Positions 1 through 6,373 of a DNA stretch of 15,827 nt are shown here, in pieces. The translations under genes were made by a program, and so were the position numbers. A model generated the notes under the pieces. That model searched no databases and was not told where the DNA came from. It worked only from the letters and a program-made list of their open reading frames with translations. Every line of letters begins with the position of its first letter. Position 1 is the stretch's first letter. The DNA comes from Christensenella sp. UBA5327 (GTDB lineage Bacteria > Bacillota > Clostridia > Christensenellales > Aristaeellaceae). The DNA lies in assembly GCA_002411105.1 (NCBI GenBank), contig DHQX01000030.1, positions 1-15,827 of the forward strand. The letters are read 5' to 3'.

Positions 1-1
1 G

Positions 2-115
2 TTATTCAGGAGACACTAAGTAGCCAAACTTCAGGGGTTTTTCTTGTGCACTGACAGAAACCATGAGTGAACAGAACAACAGAGATACGAGGATTAGAGT
101 TAGATCCTTCTTCAT
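2..115 (-). pseudogene. Signal-peptide ORF stopping early; possible broken binding-protein gene
   Basis: An ATG at 115 follows a good AGGAGG-type ribosome binding site (about 121-127) and opens a 37-codon frame. It encodes Lys-Lys, a long hydrophobic stretch and an AxA-like end (VSVSA, then QEKP), a typical secretion signal. The residues after the predicted cleavage (KPLKFGYLVSPE) resemble the first beta strand of periplasmic sugar-binding proteins, but a TAA at 2-4 ends the frame. Family knowledge: PocR/AraC regulators often sit beside sugar ABC transporters, which fits the gene at 356-1618. Inference: a binding-protein gene broken by a nonsense or frameshift change (one extra base near the end would restore an open frame to the edge), or a very short exported peptide. 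The remainder lies outside the window, so this is uncertain. Confidence 0.4.
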
Positions 116-131
116 TTTGCCCTCCTATTTT

Positions 132-150
132 TATCGAGATTTCCTCGATA
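132..150. promoter_or_regulatory. 7-bp inverted repeat in front of the signal-peptide ORF
   Basis: TATCGAG (132-138) and CTCGATA (144-150) are perfect arms around a 5-base loop. On the minus strand the repeat lies just upstream of the ribosome binding site of the ORF at 2-115, so it could be an operator or a 5'-UTR hairpin. Read on the plus strand it is followed by five T and could end transcription, but no plus-strand gene is seen before it. Confidence 0.35.
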
Positions 151-162
151 TTTTTGAAACAT

Positions 163-191
163 TTGAGCTACACGCATAATTCAAGCATAAT
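163..191 (+). promoter_or_regulatory. Possible sigma-A-like promoter, plus strand
   Basis: TTGAGC (163-168) and CATAAT (186-191) are 17 bases apart. They lie upstream of an AAGGAG ribosome binding site (about 215-220) that serves the doubtful ORF at 225-446. The region is AT-rich, so chance matches are common. Confidence 0.3.
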
Positions 192-224
192 CGTTGTGAA
201 TTTTTAAACGTCCAAGGAGAGTAT

Positions 225-446
225 ATGATGAAGCGATCAGTCGATCTTGCACTTTTCACCGGAAAATCCTATACTTTTATGACGTCCATTGCAATTGAGG
301 GATTGTCTTTGTTATTGACTATCATTAACGATAATGATATGACTCTTATAAAAACCTATATATCGCATTTTTTCAGCAATTGCTTTCGGTACTCACCTGG
401 TGAAGTCCCCAAACCCTTTTTAAACAGCCGGTTAAACAGACTCTGA
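225..446 (+). CDS. Doubtful small ORF overlapping the end of the AraC-family gene
   Basis: This 73-codon ORF has an AAGGAG site 4 to 7 bases before its tandem ATG codons (225, 228) and a possible promoter at 163-191. That is more than most shadow ORFs show. The first ~43 codons lie in AT-rich DNA outside any other gene. The last ~30 run antisense through the 3' end of the regulator at 356-1618, where the composition follows that gene. I recognise no family or motif. It could be a small hydrophobic peptide, the remnant of a disrupted gene, or chance. Confidence 0.2.
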   Translation: MMKRSVDLALFTGKSYTFMTSIAIEGLSLLLTIINDNDMTLIKTYISHFFSNCFRYSPGEVPKPFLNSRLNRL

Positions 447-1618
447 TTTCTGATCCCCACCAGCCCCGCCACCTCAAGCAGGGTGAGCTCCCGCCGGCGC
501 ATCAAGCTGACTGCTTTTTTCATACGCTCATCCACAATAAACTGCTGGACGGTTTTTCCAGTTTCTTTCTTGAACACCCGGCTGAAATATGCGGGAGATA
601 AGAAGGCCTCGGCAGCCAGTTTTTCTAGCGTTAGTTTTTCATGCAGATGGGCGCGCAGGTAGGCGATGGCCCGCTGCAAGGAGCGTGCATACCTAGAATC
701 CCCAAAGTCAAAGGCCAGGGTCATCAGGTGGTTTACCACTTCGCTGAGCCAAAAACACAGCTCCTCAAAGGCTTGGATGCGGCTCAGATCCTGATAGTAT
801 TGGTGGGTGCTCTTTTGGATGAGGGTAGGGTCGGCGCCGTTTTCAACGGCCTTGCGGGACATGAGCACCAGCAGCTCATTGATGTGGGATTTCATCCGGG
901 AAAAGGACATGCCTGAGATGATGAGGATGACGCCCAAAAGCTCGTTGAGCAGGCGGTTGGCATCCTTGCGCCGGTTTTGGGCCATGGCTTCAAGCAGCGC
1001 CTGCTCCTTGTCATAGGGGTAGGGCGCCACGCGCTCCTCCTGCTTGATCTGCAGAATATAGGCGGAGATTTGGCCCTGCAAAAGGTCTGAAGCCTCTTGA
1101 AGCCTCAGGTGGGTCACCTCCTGGGCGCTGCTGACAAAGCCTGCCGCCAGAAACAGCATGTTGGACACCGCTGACACCCGGGCCGGGGGCACATAGGGCA
1201 CTTCCGACAGCAGCGCGCGCAGGGCTTCCTCGTTCTGGGGGGACTCCGCCAGATAGCCCGCCAGTTCCAAAGACAAATAATCCTCCGCGTCAGCCATCAG
1301 AAAAGGGCCGGCCAGGAGCTTGGCTTCACAGCCCACCCGCCCCATGATAGGCGACACTGCAAAGCCCAGCCCGTGGGGGCAGAAATAGACATATTTCCCG
1401 CCAAAGCGCTCGGCTTCCTTCAGCGCGTGGCTGTGCTTCTGGGCGCAGCCGGTGTGGTTGCCTTTGATTTCCGTGCACAGGTGGCATTCTTCGCACACAT
1501 AGCCCGCTTGGGCGATCACCTCGCCATCCGGCAGGGCCAGCAGACAGCCTACCCCTGCCGCCTGGGAAAAAGACCGAGCGGAGGAAGCGGCTAAATCAAG
1601 GTCAACGGTGAATTCCAT
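356..1618 (-). CDS. AraC-family transcriptional regulator with PocR sensory domain
   Basis: A 420-residue cytoplasmic regulator. Residues ~8-165 resemble the PocR sensory domain: the cysteine cluster C42-x2-C45-x2-C48 with C58, then a FCPHGL motif near residue 80. The family is thought to bind small organic ligands; the cysteines could hold a metal, which is inference. The last ~100 residues form an AraC double helix-turn-helix (LTLEKLAAEAFLSPAYFSRV, then LTLLEVAGLVGIRNQSLFNR and the ending LGTSPGEYRK). I chose the ATG at 1618 because AAAGGA lies 6 bases before it; an upstream in-frame GTG at 1633 lacks such a site. Its target is unknown. Candidates are the broken exported-protein gene to its left and the tpl region to its right. 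Confidence 0.88.
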   Translation of the reverse strand: MEFTVDLDLAASSARSFSQAAGVGCLLALPDGEVIAQAGYVCEECHLCTEIKGNHTGCAQKHSHALKEAERFGGKYVYFCPHGLGFAVSPIMGRVGCEAKLLAGPFLMADAEDYLSLELAGYLAESPQNEEALRALLSEVPYVPPARVSAVSNMLFLAAGFVSSAQEVTHLRLQEASDLLQGQISAYILQIKQEERVAPYPYDKEQALLEAMAQNRRKDANRLLNELLGVILIISGMSFSRMKSHINELLVLMSRKAVENGADPTLIQKSTHQYYQDLSRIQAFEELCFWLSEVVNHLMTLAFDFGDSRYARSLQRAIAYLRAHLHEKLTLEKLAAEAFLSPAYFSRVFKKETGKTVQQFIVDERMKKAVSLMRRRELTLLEVAGLVGIRNQSLFNRLFKKGLGTSPGEYRKQLLKKCDI

Positions 1619-1754
1619 GGCGTTCCTTTGCACTAATCAGTGTAATTTAATGTACTTTAACATGATCGGCGACAAAGGACAAGCAGTGCAGCATAGGATA
1701 CCAGGTGTGTTGATGAGATGGGTTTTCAGGGAATCCTGGGTGCCCGGACGCTTG

Positions 1755-2120
1755 TCACCCATGTTCCTCCAGCCATTCTGCAAGCACCACGGCCTGGTTC
1801 ATCGCCTGGTCTTTGGCGGAATAGACCAAGGTGACCGGTCGCTTCTTCAATTCCTCCCGCACCAGGGCGAGGAAATCCGGGGACGCAGGGTTTTCATTCA
1901 GTTCCTTTAGGTAGGCGCTGCGGAAGGCTTCATAGCGCTCCGGCACATGGCCGAAGGCTTTCCTGACTTCATTGGAGGGGGCGATGTCTTTGAACCACCG
2001 GTCCAGCTTCAGGACCTCCTTGCTCACACCCCGGGGCCAGAGCCGGTCCACCAGGATGCGGAAGCCGTCATCCGGCGAGGCCTCCTCATAGGCGCGCTTG
2101 ATGTTGATGAGATGCGGCAT
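1755..2120 (-). CDS. DUF488 (YeaO-like) family protein
   Basis: A 121-residue cytoplasmic protein matching the YeaO-like branch of DUF488. Seen directly: an N-terminal IKRAYEEASPDDGFRILVDR block, then LWPRGVSKE, IAPSNEVRKAFGH, and a C-terminal VTLVYSAKDQAMNQA segment. These are the signature blocks of the family and the length is normal. Biochemical function is not established. Start: the ATG at 2120 has AAGGAGG about 6 bases upstream and fits the family N-terminus, so a longer frame to 2192 is rejected. It lies between tpl and the AraC-family gene, separated from tpl by a terminator, so it probably has its own weak promoter in 2121-2190 (no clear -35/-10 pair was found there). Confidence 0.9.
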   Translation of the reverse strand: MPHLINIKRAYEEASPDDGFRILVDRLWPRGVSKEVLKLDRWFKDIAPSNEVRKAFGHVPERYEAFRSAYLKELNENPASPDFLALVREELKKRPVTLVYSAKDQAMNQAVVLAEWLEEHG

Positions 2121-2190
2121 GGCTTTCCTCCTTGGGAAAAGGCTTGCGGTTAACCCTATGATACACGGCGCCACAGGCTTTGAAACCCAC

Positions 2191-2217
2191 AAAAAAAGGG
2201 CGGGATGTTTCCCGCCC
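2191..2217 (-). terminator. Rho-independent terminator of tpl
   Basis: Read on the minus strand, GGGCGGGA pairs perfectly with TCCCGCCC across a 4-base loop (2198-2217) and is followed directly by seven T (2191-2197). It starts 20 bases after the tpl stop and separates tpl from the DUF488 gene. Confidence 0.93.
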
Positions 2218-2237
2218 CCAGGGGTTGATTGTTGGTT

Positions 2238-3620
2238 TTACAGCTGCTCAAACCGGCCGGTGAAGAAGCGGAGCTGCTTGGGCTCATAGGCCCATTTGAG
2301 GCCCTTGATGTCCTGCTTGTGGTTGAACAGGTGGATGATGGTGTCGGCCACCACGTCCATGTGCTTATAGGTGTAGACACGGCGCGGGATGGTGACGCGC
2401 ACGGTCTCCAGCTTGGGCGCGTGATCCTTGCCGGTCACCTTGTCGCGGCCAGCGGAAATAATGCCACGCTCCATGGTTCTCACGCCGCCTTCCACATAGA
2501 TGGCAGCCGCCAGGGCCTGGGCGGGGAAGACGGTCTGGTCAAGGTGGGGGCAGAAGGCCCGGGCATCCAGGAACACCGCGTGGCCACCCACGGGCTTGAC
2601 GATGGGAACGCCAGCTTCGGTCAGCCGCTCGCCCAGATAGCGCACCTGCTTGATGCGATACTCGATATACTCCTCCTGCATCGCTTCCTTCAGGCCAATC
2701 GCCATGGCTTCCATATCGCGCCCCGCCATGCCGCCGTAGCTGGGCATGCCCTCAAACACCACCACCAATTCCCGGGCGGCGGTGAACATCTCCTCATCGT
2801 TCATGCACAAAAAGCCGCCGATGTTGGTGATGCAGTCTTTTTTGCCGGACATGGTGCAGCCATCGGAATAGGAGAACTGCTCGCGGACGATCTCCTTGAT
2901 GGACTTGTCCTGATAGCCCGCTTCCCGCTCTTTGATGAAGTAGGCGTTTTCCACGCAGCGGGTGGCATCCATGAACACCTTGATGCCCTTTTTCTGGCAG
3001 TAGGCATACACTTCGCGCATGTTGCCCATGGAAACCGGCTGGCCGCCGGCCAGGTTCACGGTGATGGCCAGGCACACATAGGCGATCTGCTCAGCGCCCA
3101 CTTCGTCAACCAGGGCCTGGAGCTTTTTCAGGTCCACATCGCCCTTGAAGGGCAACTCCGCCGCCGGATCGTGGGCTTCATCCCGGATGATGTCCCGGAA
3201 GATGCCGCCGTTGGCCTCCTGATGGTAGCGGGTGGTGGTGAAGTACATGTTGCCAGGCACATACTGCCCGGGCTTGATGGCAACCCGGCTTAACAGGTTT
3301 TCAGCGCCCCGGCCCTGATGGGTGGGGATCACATATTCAAAGCCAAACAGCTCCTGCACCGTGTCCTTCAGGTGATACCAGTTGCGGCTGCCGGCATAGG
3401 CCTCGTCGCCCATCATCAGGCCCGCCCACTGGCGGTCGCTCATGGCGTTGGTGCCGGAGTCGGTCAGCAGGTCGATGTACACATCCTCAGAGTCCAGCAG
3501 GAAGGTGTTGAAGCCGGCCTTGCGGATCAACTGCTCCCGCTCCTCGCGGGTATTCATCTTGATGGTTTCAACGGATTTGATGCGGAAAGGCTCTGCGGGG
3601 TAGCGGGTGATGTCTGTCAT
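2238..3620 (-). CDS. tpl: Tyrosine phenol-lyase (EC 4.1.99.2)
   Basis: This PLP enzyme splits L-tyrosine into phenol, pyruvate and ammonia. At 460 residues it aligns, as remembered, with the Citrobacter freundii enzyme (456) with an offset of 4 and no obvious gaps. Key residues are visible: PLP lysine K261 in TMSGKKDC, D218 in FMDATR, Y75 in GDEAYAGS and T128 in FTTTR. The related tryptophanase is excluded by M383 and R385 (GVRTMERG; tryptophanase has Val and Ile there) and by F452 in LRFFTGRF (His in tryptophanase). Start: the ATG at 3620 follows AAAGGAGG at 5-6 bases. It is transcribed alone from the promoter at 3671-3699 to the terminator at 2191-2217. No tyrosine permease gene is next to it. 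Confidence 0.96.
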   Translation of the reverse strand: MTDITRYPAEPFRIKSVETIKMNTREEREQLIRKAGFNTFLLDSEDVYIDLLTDSGTNAMSDRQWAGLMMGDEAYAGSRNWYHLKDTVQELFGFEYVIPTHQGRGAENLLSRVAIKPGQYVPGNMYFTTTRYHQEANGGIFRDIIRDEAHDPAAELPFKGDVDLKKLQALVDEVGAEQIAYVCLAITVNLAGGQPVSMGNMREVYAYCQKKGIKVFMDATRCVENAYFIKEREAGYQDKSIKEIVREQFSYSDGCTMSGKKDCITNIGGFLCMNDEEMFTAARELVVVFEGMPSYGGMAGRDMEAMAIGLKEAMQEEYIEYRIKQVRYLGERLTEAGVPIVKPVGGHAVFLDARAFCPHLDQTVFPAQALAAAIYVEGGVRTMERGIISAGRDKVTGKDHAPKLETVRVTIPRRVYTYKHMDVVADTIIHLFNHKQDIKGLKWAYEPKQLRFFTGRFEQL

Positions 3621-3670
3621 GGGATCCTCCTTTGCTTGTCGCGGTCTCTGTACTTTTTTTGTTCTTTATG

Positions 3671-3699
3671 ATTATACGACCGATCTGCGATAAAGACAA
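3671..3699 (-). promoter_or_regulatory. Promoter of tpl
   Basis: On the minus strand TTGTCT (3694-3699) and a perfect TATAAT (3671-3676) are 17 bases apart, about 50 bases before the tpl start. It is divergent from the promoter at 3715-3743; the two -35 boxes are 15 bases apart, so one regulator could act on both. Confidence 0.7.
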
Positions 3700-3714
3700 G
3701 GGAAAAGAGAAAAT

Positions 3715-3743
3715 TTGCTTTTCAGGTGAGGGTTCATTATAAT
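3715..3743 (+). promoter_or_regulatory. Promoter of the chromate-transporter pair
   Basis: TTGCTT (3715-3720) and a perfect TATAAT (3738-3743) are 17 bases apart. Predicted transcription start is near 3750, giving a leader of ~100 bases before the TTG start at 3850. Confidence 0.65.
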
Positions 3744-3752
3744 AAAGAGGAT

Positions 3753-3821
3753 TTGCCGCCGGGCAATTGTCTTTGATTCACTCCATTAGGCCAATGAAGG
3801 AGTGAGGAGAAGCCTTTTTTT
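3753..3821 (+). promoter_or_regulatory. Structured leader of the chromate-transporter mRNA
   Basis: A small hairpin (TTGCC/GGCAA, 3753-3766) is followed by a larger one: TCACTC (3778-3783) with GAGTGA (3800-3805) and CATT with AATG inside, a 3-base bulge and an AGGCC loop. Nine bases later a run of seven T occurs at 3815-3821. The loop AGGC could alternatively pair with GCCT (3812-3815), right at the T run. This could be an attenuator, but the alternative stem is short. I do not recognise a known riboswitch. Confidence 0.3.
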
Positions 3822-3849
3822 ATGCCCATGGTCAGGAAAGGAGAATGAC

Positions 3850-4431
3850 TTGGCAAAACCTGTGAAAACCTACCTCTGGCTTTTGGCCACCAACCTGTTC
3901 ATCAGCGCCTTCACCTTTGGCGGAGGCTATGTGGTGGTGCCCATGATCCGGCGGTTTTTTGTCCAGAAGAAAAAATACTTTGAGGAAAAAGAGCTGATGG
4001 ACATGGCCGCCGTGGCGCAGTCAACCCCTGGCGCCATTGCGATCAACCTCTCCGCCCTGGCAGGGTACCGGGTGGGCGGGGTGCCGGGCGCCGTGATCAG
4101 CTGTCTGGCCGCCCTGATCCCGCCCCTGGCTGTCTTGGGCGTGATCTCGGTTTTTTACACCTCGTTTATCACCAACGCTGTGGTGGCGGCGGTTCTTAAG
4201 GGCATGCAGGCCGGCGTGGCGGCTGTGATTGTGGACCTGATCATCGATATGTGCGCCATGGTGTTAAAGCAGCGCTCGGCCTTCCTCACTGCCATGATTC
4301 CCGCTGCATTCATCGCGAATTTCGTCTTTGGCATCAATGTGGCCATTATCTTGTTTGTCTCTTGTCTGCTGTGCGTGCTGAAGGTGTTCTGGCATCATGC
4401 GCTTCTGATGAGAAAGCAGGCGAAGCGATGA
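3850..4431 (+). CDS. Chromate transporter family protein, first half-size subunit
   Basis: A 193-residue membrane protein of the CHR family in its short, single-domain form. Seen directly: the N-terminal FGGGYVVVPMIRRFF motif, then STPGAIAINLSALAGYRVGG, followed by several hydrophobic helices. Known family members export chromate in a paired or fused state; substrate here is unproven, and in anaerobes the pair may move another anion. I start at TTG 3850 because GGAAAGGAG lies about 6 bases upstream and the product begins like other family members; the GTG at 3802 in the same frame has its AAGGA almost touching it. The stop overlaps the next gene, so the two subunits are translationally coupled. 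Confidence 0.88.
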   Translation: MAKPVKTYLWLLATNLFISAFTFGGGYVVVPMIRRFFVQKKKYFEEKELMDMAAVAQSTPGAIAINLSALAGYRVGGVPGAVISCLAALIPPLAVLGVISVFYTSFITNAVVAAVLKGMQAGVAAVIVDLIIDMCAMVLKQRSAFLTAMIPAAFIANFVFGINVAIILFVSCLLCVLKVFWHHALLMRKQAKR

Positions 4432-4991
4432 TGGCCTGGCAGCTGTTTATCACCTTTGCCCAGATCGGCCTGATGAGCATCGGCGGCGGGTATGCCATCA
4501 TTCCGCTCATCGGGGAGCAGGTGGTGCACAAGGCGGGCTGGATCAGCCAGCAGGTATTTACCGATATCATCACCATTTCCCAGATGACACCCGGCCCCCT
4601 GGCGGTCAACACCTCCACCTTTGTGGGCATCCAGGTGGCGGGCCTTTGGGGGGCGGTGGCCGCCACCACGGGCGCGGTCCTGGGCGGGGTGGTGATAGCG
4701 CTTCTGCTCTACCGCTTTTTTGAGAAGCACCGGCAGTCAACCTATGTCTTTGAGATCTTAAACGCCCTCAAGTCGGCCTCCCTGGGGCTGATCATCTCAG
4801 CAGGCGCCGCCATCATGCTGCTGGCCTTTTTGGGAACCAGCAGCTTTGAGCCCCATTCCCTGATGACAAACATGAACTGGGTGGCGCTGGTCAGCTTCGT
4901 GCTGCTGCTTTTCCTGCTGCGCAAATGGAAGATCAACCCCATGCTGATCATGCTGATCAGCGGCGTATCCGGGCTGATATTCTACCTGTGA
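4428..4991 (+). CDS. Chromate transporter family protein, second half-size subunit
   Basis: A 187-residue paralogue of the preceding gene with the same family motifs: IGGGYAIIPLIGEQ near the N-terminus and MTPGPLAVNTSTFVGIQVAG, then hydrophobic helices to the C-terminus. The two proteins presumably form a heterodimer with opposite membrane topology, as proposed for paired short CHR proteins. ATG 4428 overlaps the upstream stop (ATGA); a second ATG follows at 4431. There is no strong ribosome binding site, which fits translational coupling. No clear terminator follows; an AAATTT/AAATTT repeat at 5025-5040 is too weak to call. Confidence 0.88.
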   Translation: MMAWQLFITFAQIGLMSIGGGYAIIPLIGEQVVHKAGWISQQVFTDIITISQMTPGPLAVNTSTFVGIQVAGLWGAVAATTGAVLGGVVIALLLYRFFEKHRQSTYVFEILNALKSASLGLIISAGAAIMLLAFLGTSSFEPHSLMTNMNWVALVSFVLLLFLLRKWKINPMLIMLISGVSGLIFYL

Positions 4992-5064
4992 CCTGAGCCG
5001 GCCGCCAAAGCTGCCCGCCCATAAAATTTCCGTAAATTTTCTTGCCAATCCGGCGCTTATCCCA

Positions 5065-5094
5065 TTGACAGCACCGGCGGGAGTTTGCTATGCT
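5065..5094 (+). promoter_or_regulatory. Promoter of the Gate-domain gene
   Basis: A perfect TTGACA (5065-5070) and TATGCT (5089-5094) are 18 bases apart, ~40 bases before the ATG at 5136. This makes the gene independent of the chromate-transporter pair. Confidence 0.75.
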
Positions 5095-5135
5095 CACCAT
5101 GGATATACAACAATGCATATAAGTTGAGGGATGTT

Positions 5136-6302
5136 ATGGAAAGCGGCCAATTGCGCCGGAAAAAGGTCATGGGATGGGAGCCCTTTGTGTTCCTGGGGCT
5201 GTTCATCGGTTTTTTCGCGCTGTTCTCAAGCCGGATGGGCCTGGTCAACATGCTGTCCACCCTCATGCAGACCGCCTACCGGCTGCTGATTGACACGGTG
5301 CTGTATATCACCGCCGTGGCGGTGATGGCGGGCGCGATGGCAGGGCTGCTGCAGGAGTTTGGCGTGGTGGCCCTAGTGGATAAGCTGTTAACCCCGCTGA
5401 TGAAACCCCTCTATGGCCTGCCGGGGGCCGCCTCCATCGGCGGCATCACCACCTATCTTAGCGATAACCCCGCCATCCTCACCCTGGCGGCGGATCACAA
5501 CTACCGCTGTTATTTCAAAAAATACCAACTGCCGGCGCTCACCAACTTCGGCACCGGCTTTGGCATGGGGGCCATCATCTCCACCTTCATCCTGGGGCTG
5601 TCGGCCATCACCGGGGAAAACTACCTCCCTGCGGTGCTGGTGGGCAACATTGGCGCCATCGCCGGCAGCATCGTCAGCACCCGGATCATGCTGCGCTTCA
5701 CCAGGAAGATCTACGGCACGGAGGAAGCCTGCGAATCAGACTGCGGCGTCCCCATGCAGCCGGGTTTCCGCGCAGTCCGGGAGGGCGGGCTGGGCTCCCG
5801 CTTCCTGGGGGCGCTGCTGGATGGCGGCGCTGCCGGGGTGAAGATGGGGGTGGACATCGTGCCGGGGGTCCTTATCATCTGCACCCTGGTGATGATGCTC
5901 ACCGGCTCCCCGGGGGCTGAGGGGGCTTACACCGGCGCCGCCTATGAGGGCATCGGCCTTCTGCCCGCCATTGGCGAAGCCCTGCAGTTTGTCCTCAAAC
6001 CCCTCTTTGGTCTGTCCAGTGCCCAGGGCATCGCCGTGCCCATCACGGCGCTGGGCTCCTCGGGGGCGTCGCTTTCCATCATCACCCGGCTGCTGAAGGA
6101 AGGCCTGGCCAACCAGCACGACATCGCGGTGTTCACTGCCATGTGCATGTGCATGAGCGGTTACCTCTCCACCCACGTGGCGATGATGGATTCCCTGGGC
6201 TGCAAAAAACTGACCGGCAAAGCCATCCTCTCCCACACCATCGGCGGCGTTTTGGCCGGGGTTTTTGCCCATCTGCTATATAGCCTGATTGCCCTGATTT
6301 AA
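5136..6302 (+). CDS. Membrane protein with two Gate (nucleoside-recognition) segments
   Basis: A 388-residue integral membrane protein. It carries a Gate-type segment in the first half (around LIDTVLYITAVAVMAGAMAG through ASIGGITTYLSDNPAILTLA) and a second one in the other half (around GVDIVPGVLIICTLVMMLTG through SSAQGIAVPITALGSSGAS), suggesting an internal duplication. Gate domains occur in nucleoside transporters and in SpmA/SpmB and FeoB-like proteins. The substrate cannot be read from the sequence. Start: ATG 5136 has GAGGG 5-6 bases upstream; the frame open to 5085 would begin before the promoter's likely start site. No partner gene is obvious. It seems to be a single-gene unit; only a short AT-rich inverted repeat (6315-6329) follows. 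Confidence 0.8.
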   Translation: MESGQLRRKKVMGWEPFVFLGLFIGFFALFSSRMGLVNMLSTLMQTAYRLLIDTVLYITAVAVMAGAMAGLLQEFGVVALVDKLLTPLMKPLYGLPGAASIGGITTYLSDNPAILTLAADHNYRCYFKKYQLPALTNFGTGFGMGAIISTFILGLSAITGENYLPAVLVGNIGAIAGSIVSTRIMLRFTRKIYGTEEACESDCGVPMQPGFRAVREGGLGSRFLGALLDGGAAGVKMGVDIVPGVLIICTLVMMLTGSPGAEGAYTGAAYEGIGLLPAIGEALQFVLKPLFGLSSAQGIAVPITALGSSGASLSIITRLLKEGLANQHDIAVFTAMCMCMSGYLSTHVAMMDSLGCKKLTGKAILSHTIGGVLAGVFAHLLYSLIALI

Positions 6303-6373
6303 ATATTTTGTCATAAAATGAAACATTTTCGGCCTCCTGTGCGTCTAATGAGATAGAGGCAAGGAGGTTTTTT

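Noticed and set aside
374..385. Possible third BlaI-type operator (11 of 12 core positions, CAGCAATTGCTT)
   Set aside because: It lies inside the last codons of the AraC-family gene, lacks the outer GT and AC bases of both real dyads, and has no nearby promoter on a fitting gene; probably chance.
2229..3293. Long plus-strand ORF (354 codons)
   Set aside because: It is antisense to tyrosine phenol-lyase, has a His/Gly/Ala-rich product typical of mirror frames of GC-rich genes, and shows no family motif.
2238..3620. Tryptophanase (tnaA) as the identity of the PLP lyase
   Set aside because: Met383, Arg385 and Phe452 are the tyrosine phenol-lyase residues; tryptophanase has Val, Ile and His at these places.
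3711..3722. Half-site of the BlaI-type dyad between the tpl and chromate-transporter promoters
   Set aside because: Only one arm matches; the other arm departs at three of four positions.
3753..3821. Fluoride or other known riboswitch in the transporter leader
   Set aside because: I could not match the conserved core of any riboswitch I know; kept only as an unclassified leader structure.
5025..5040. AAATTT/AAATTT repeat as a terminator after the chromate-transporter pair
   Set aside because: The stem is only six A-T pairs and no T run follows.
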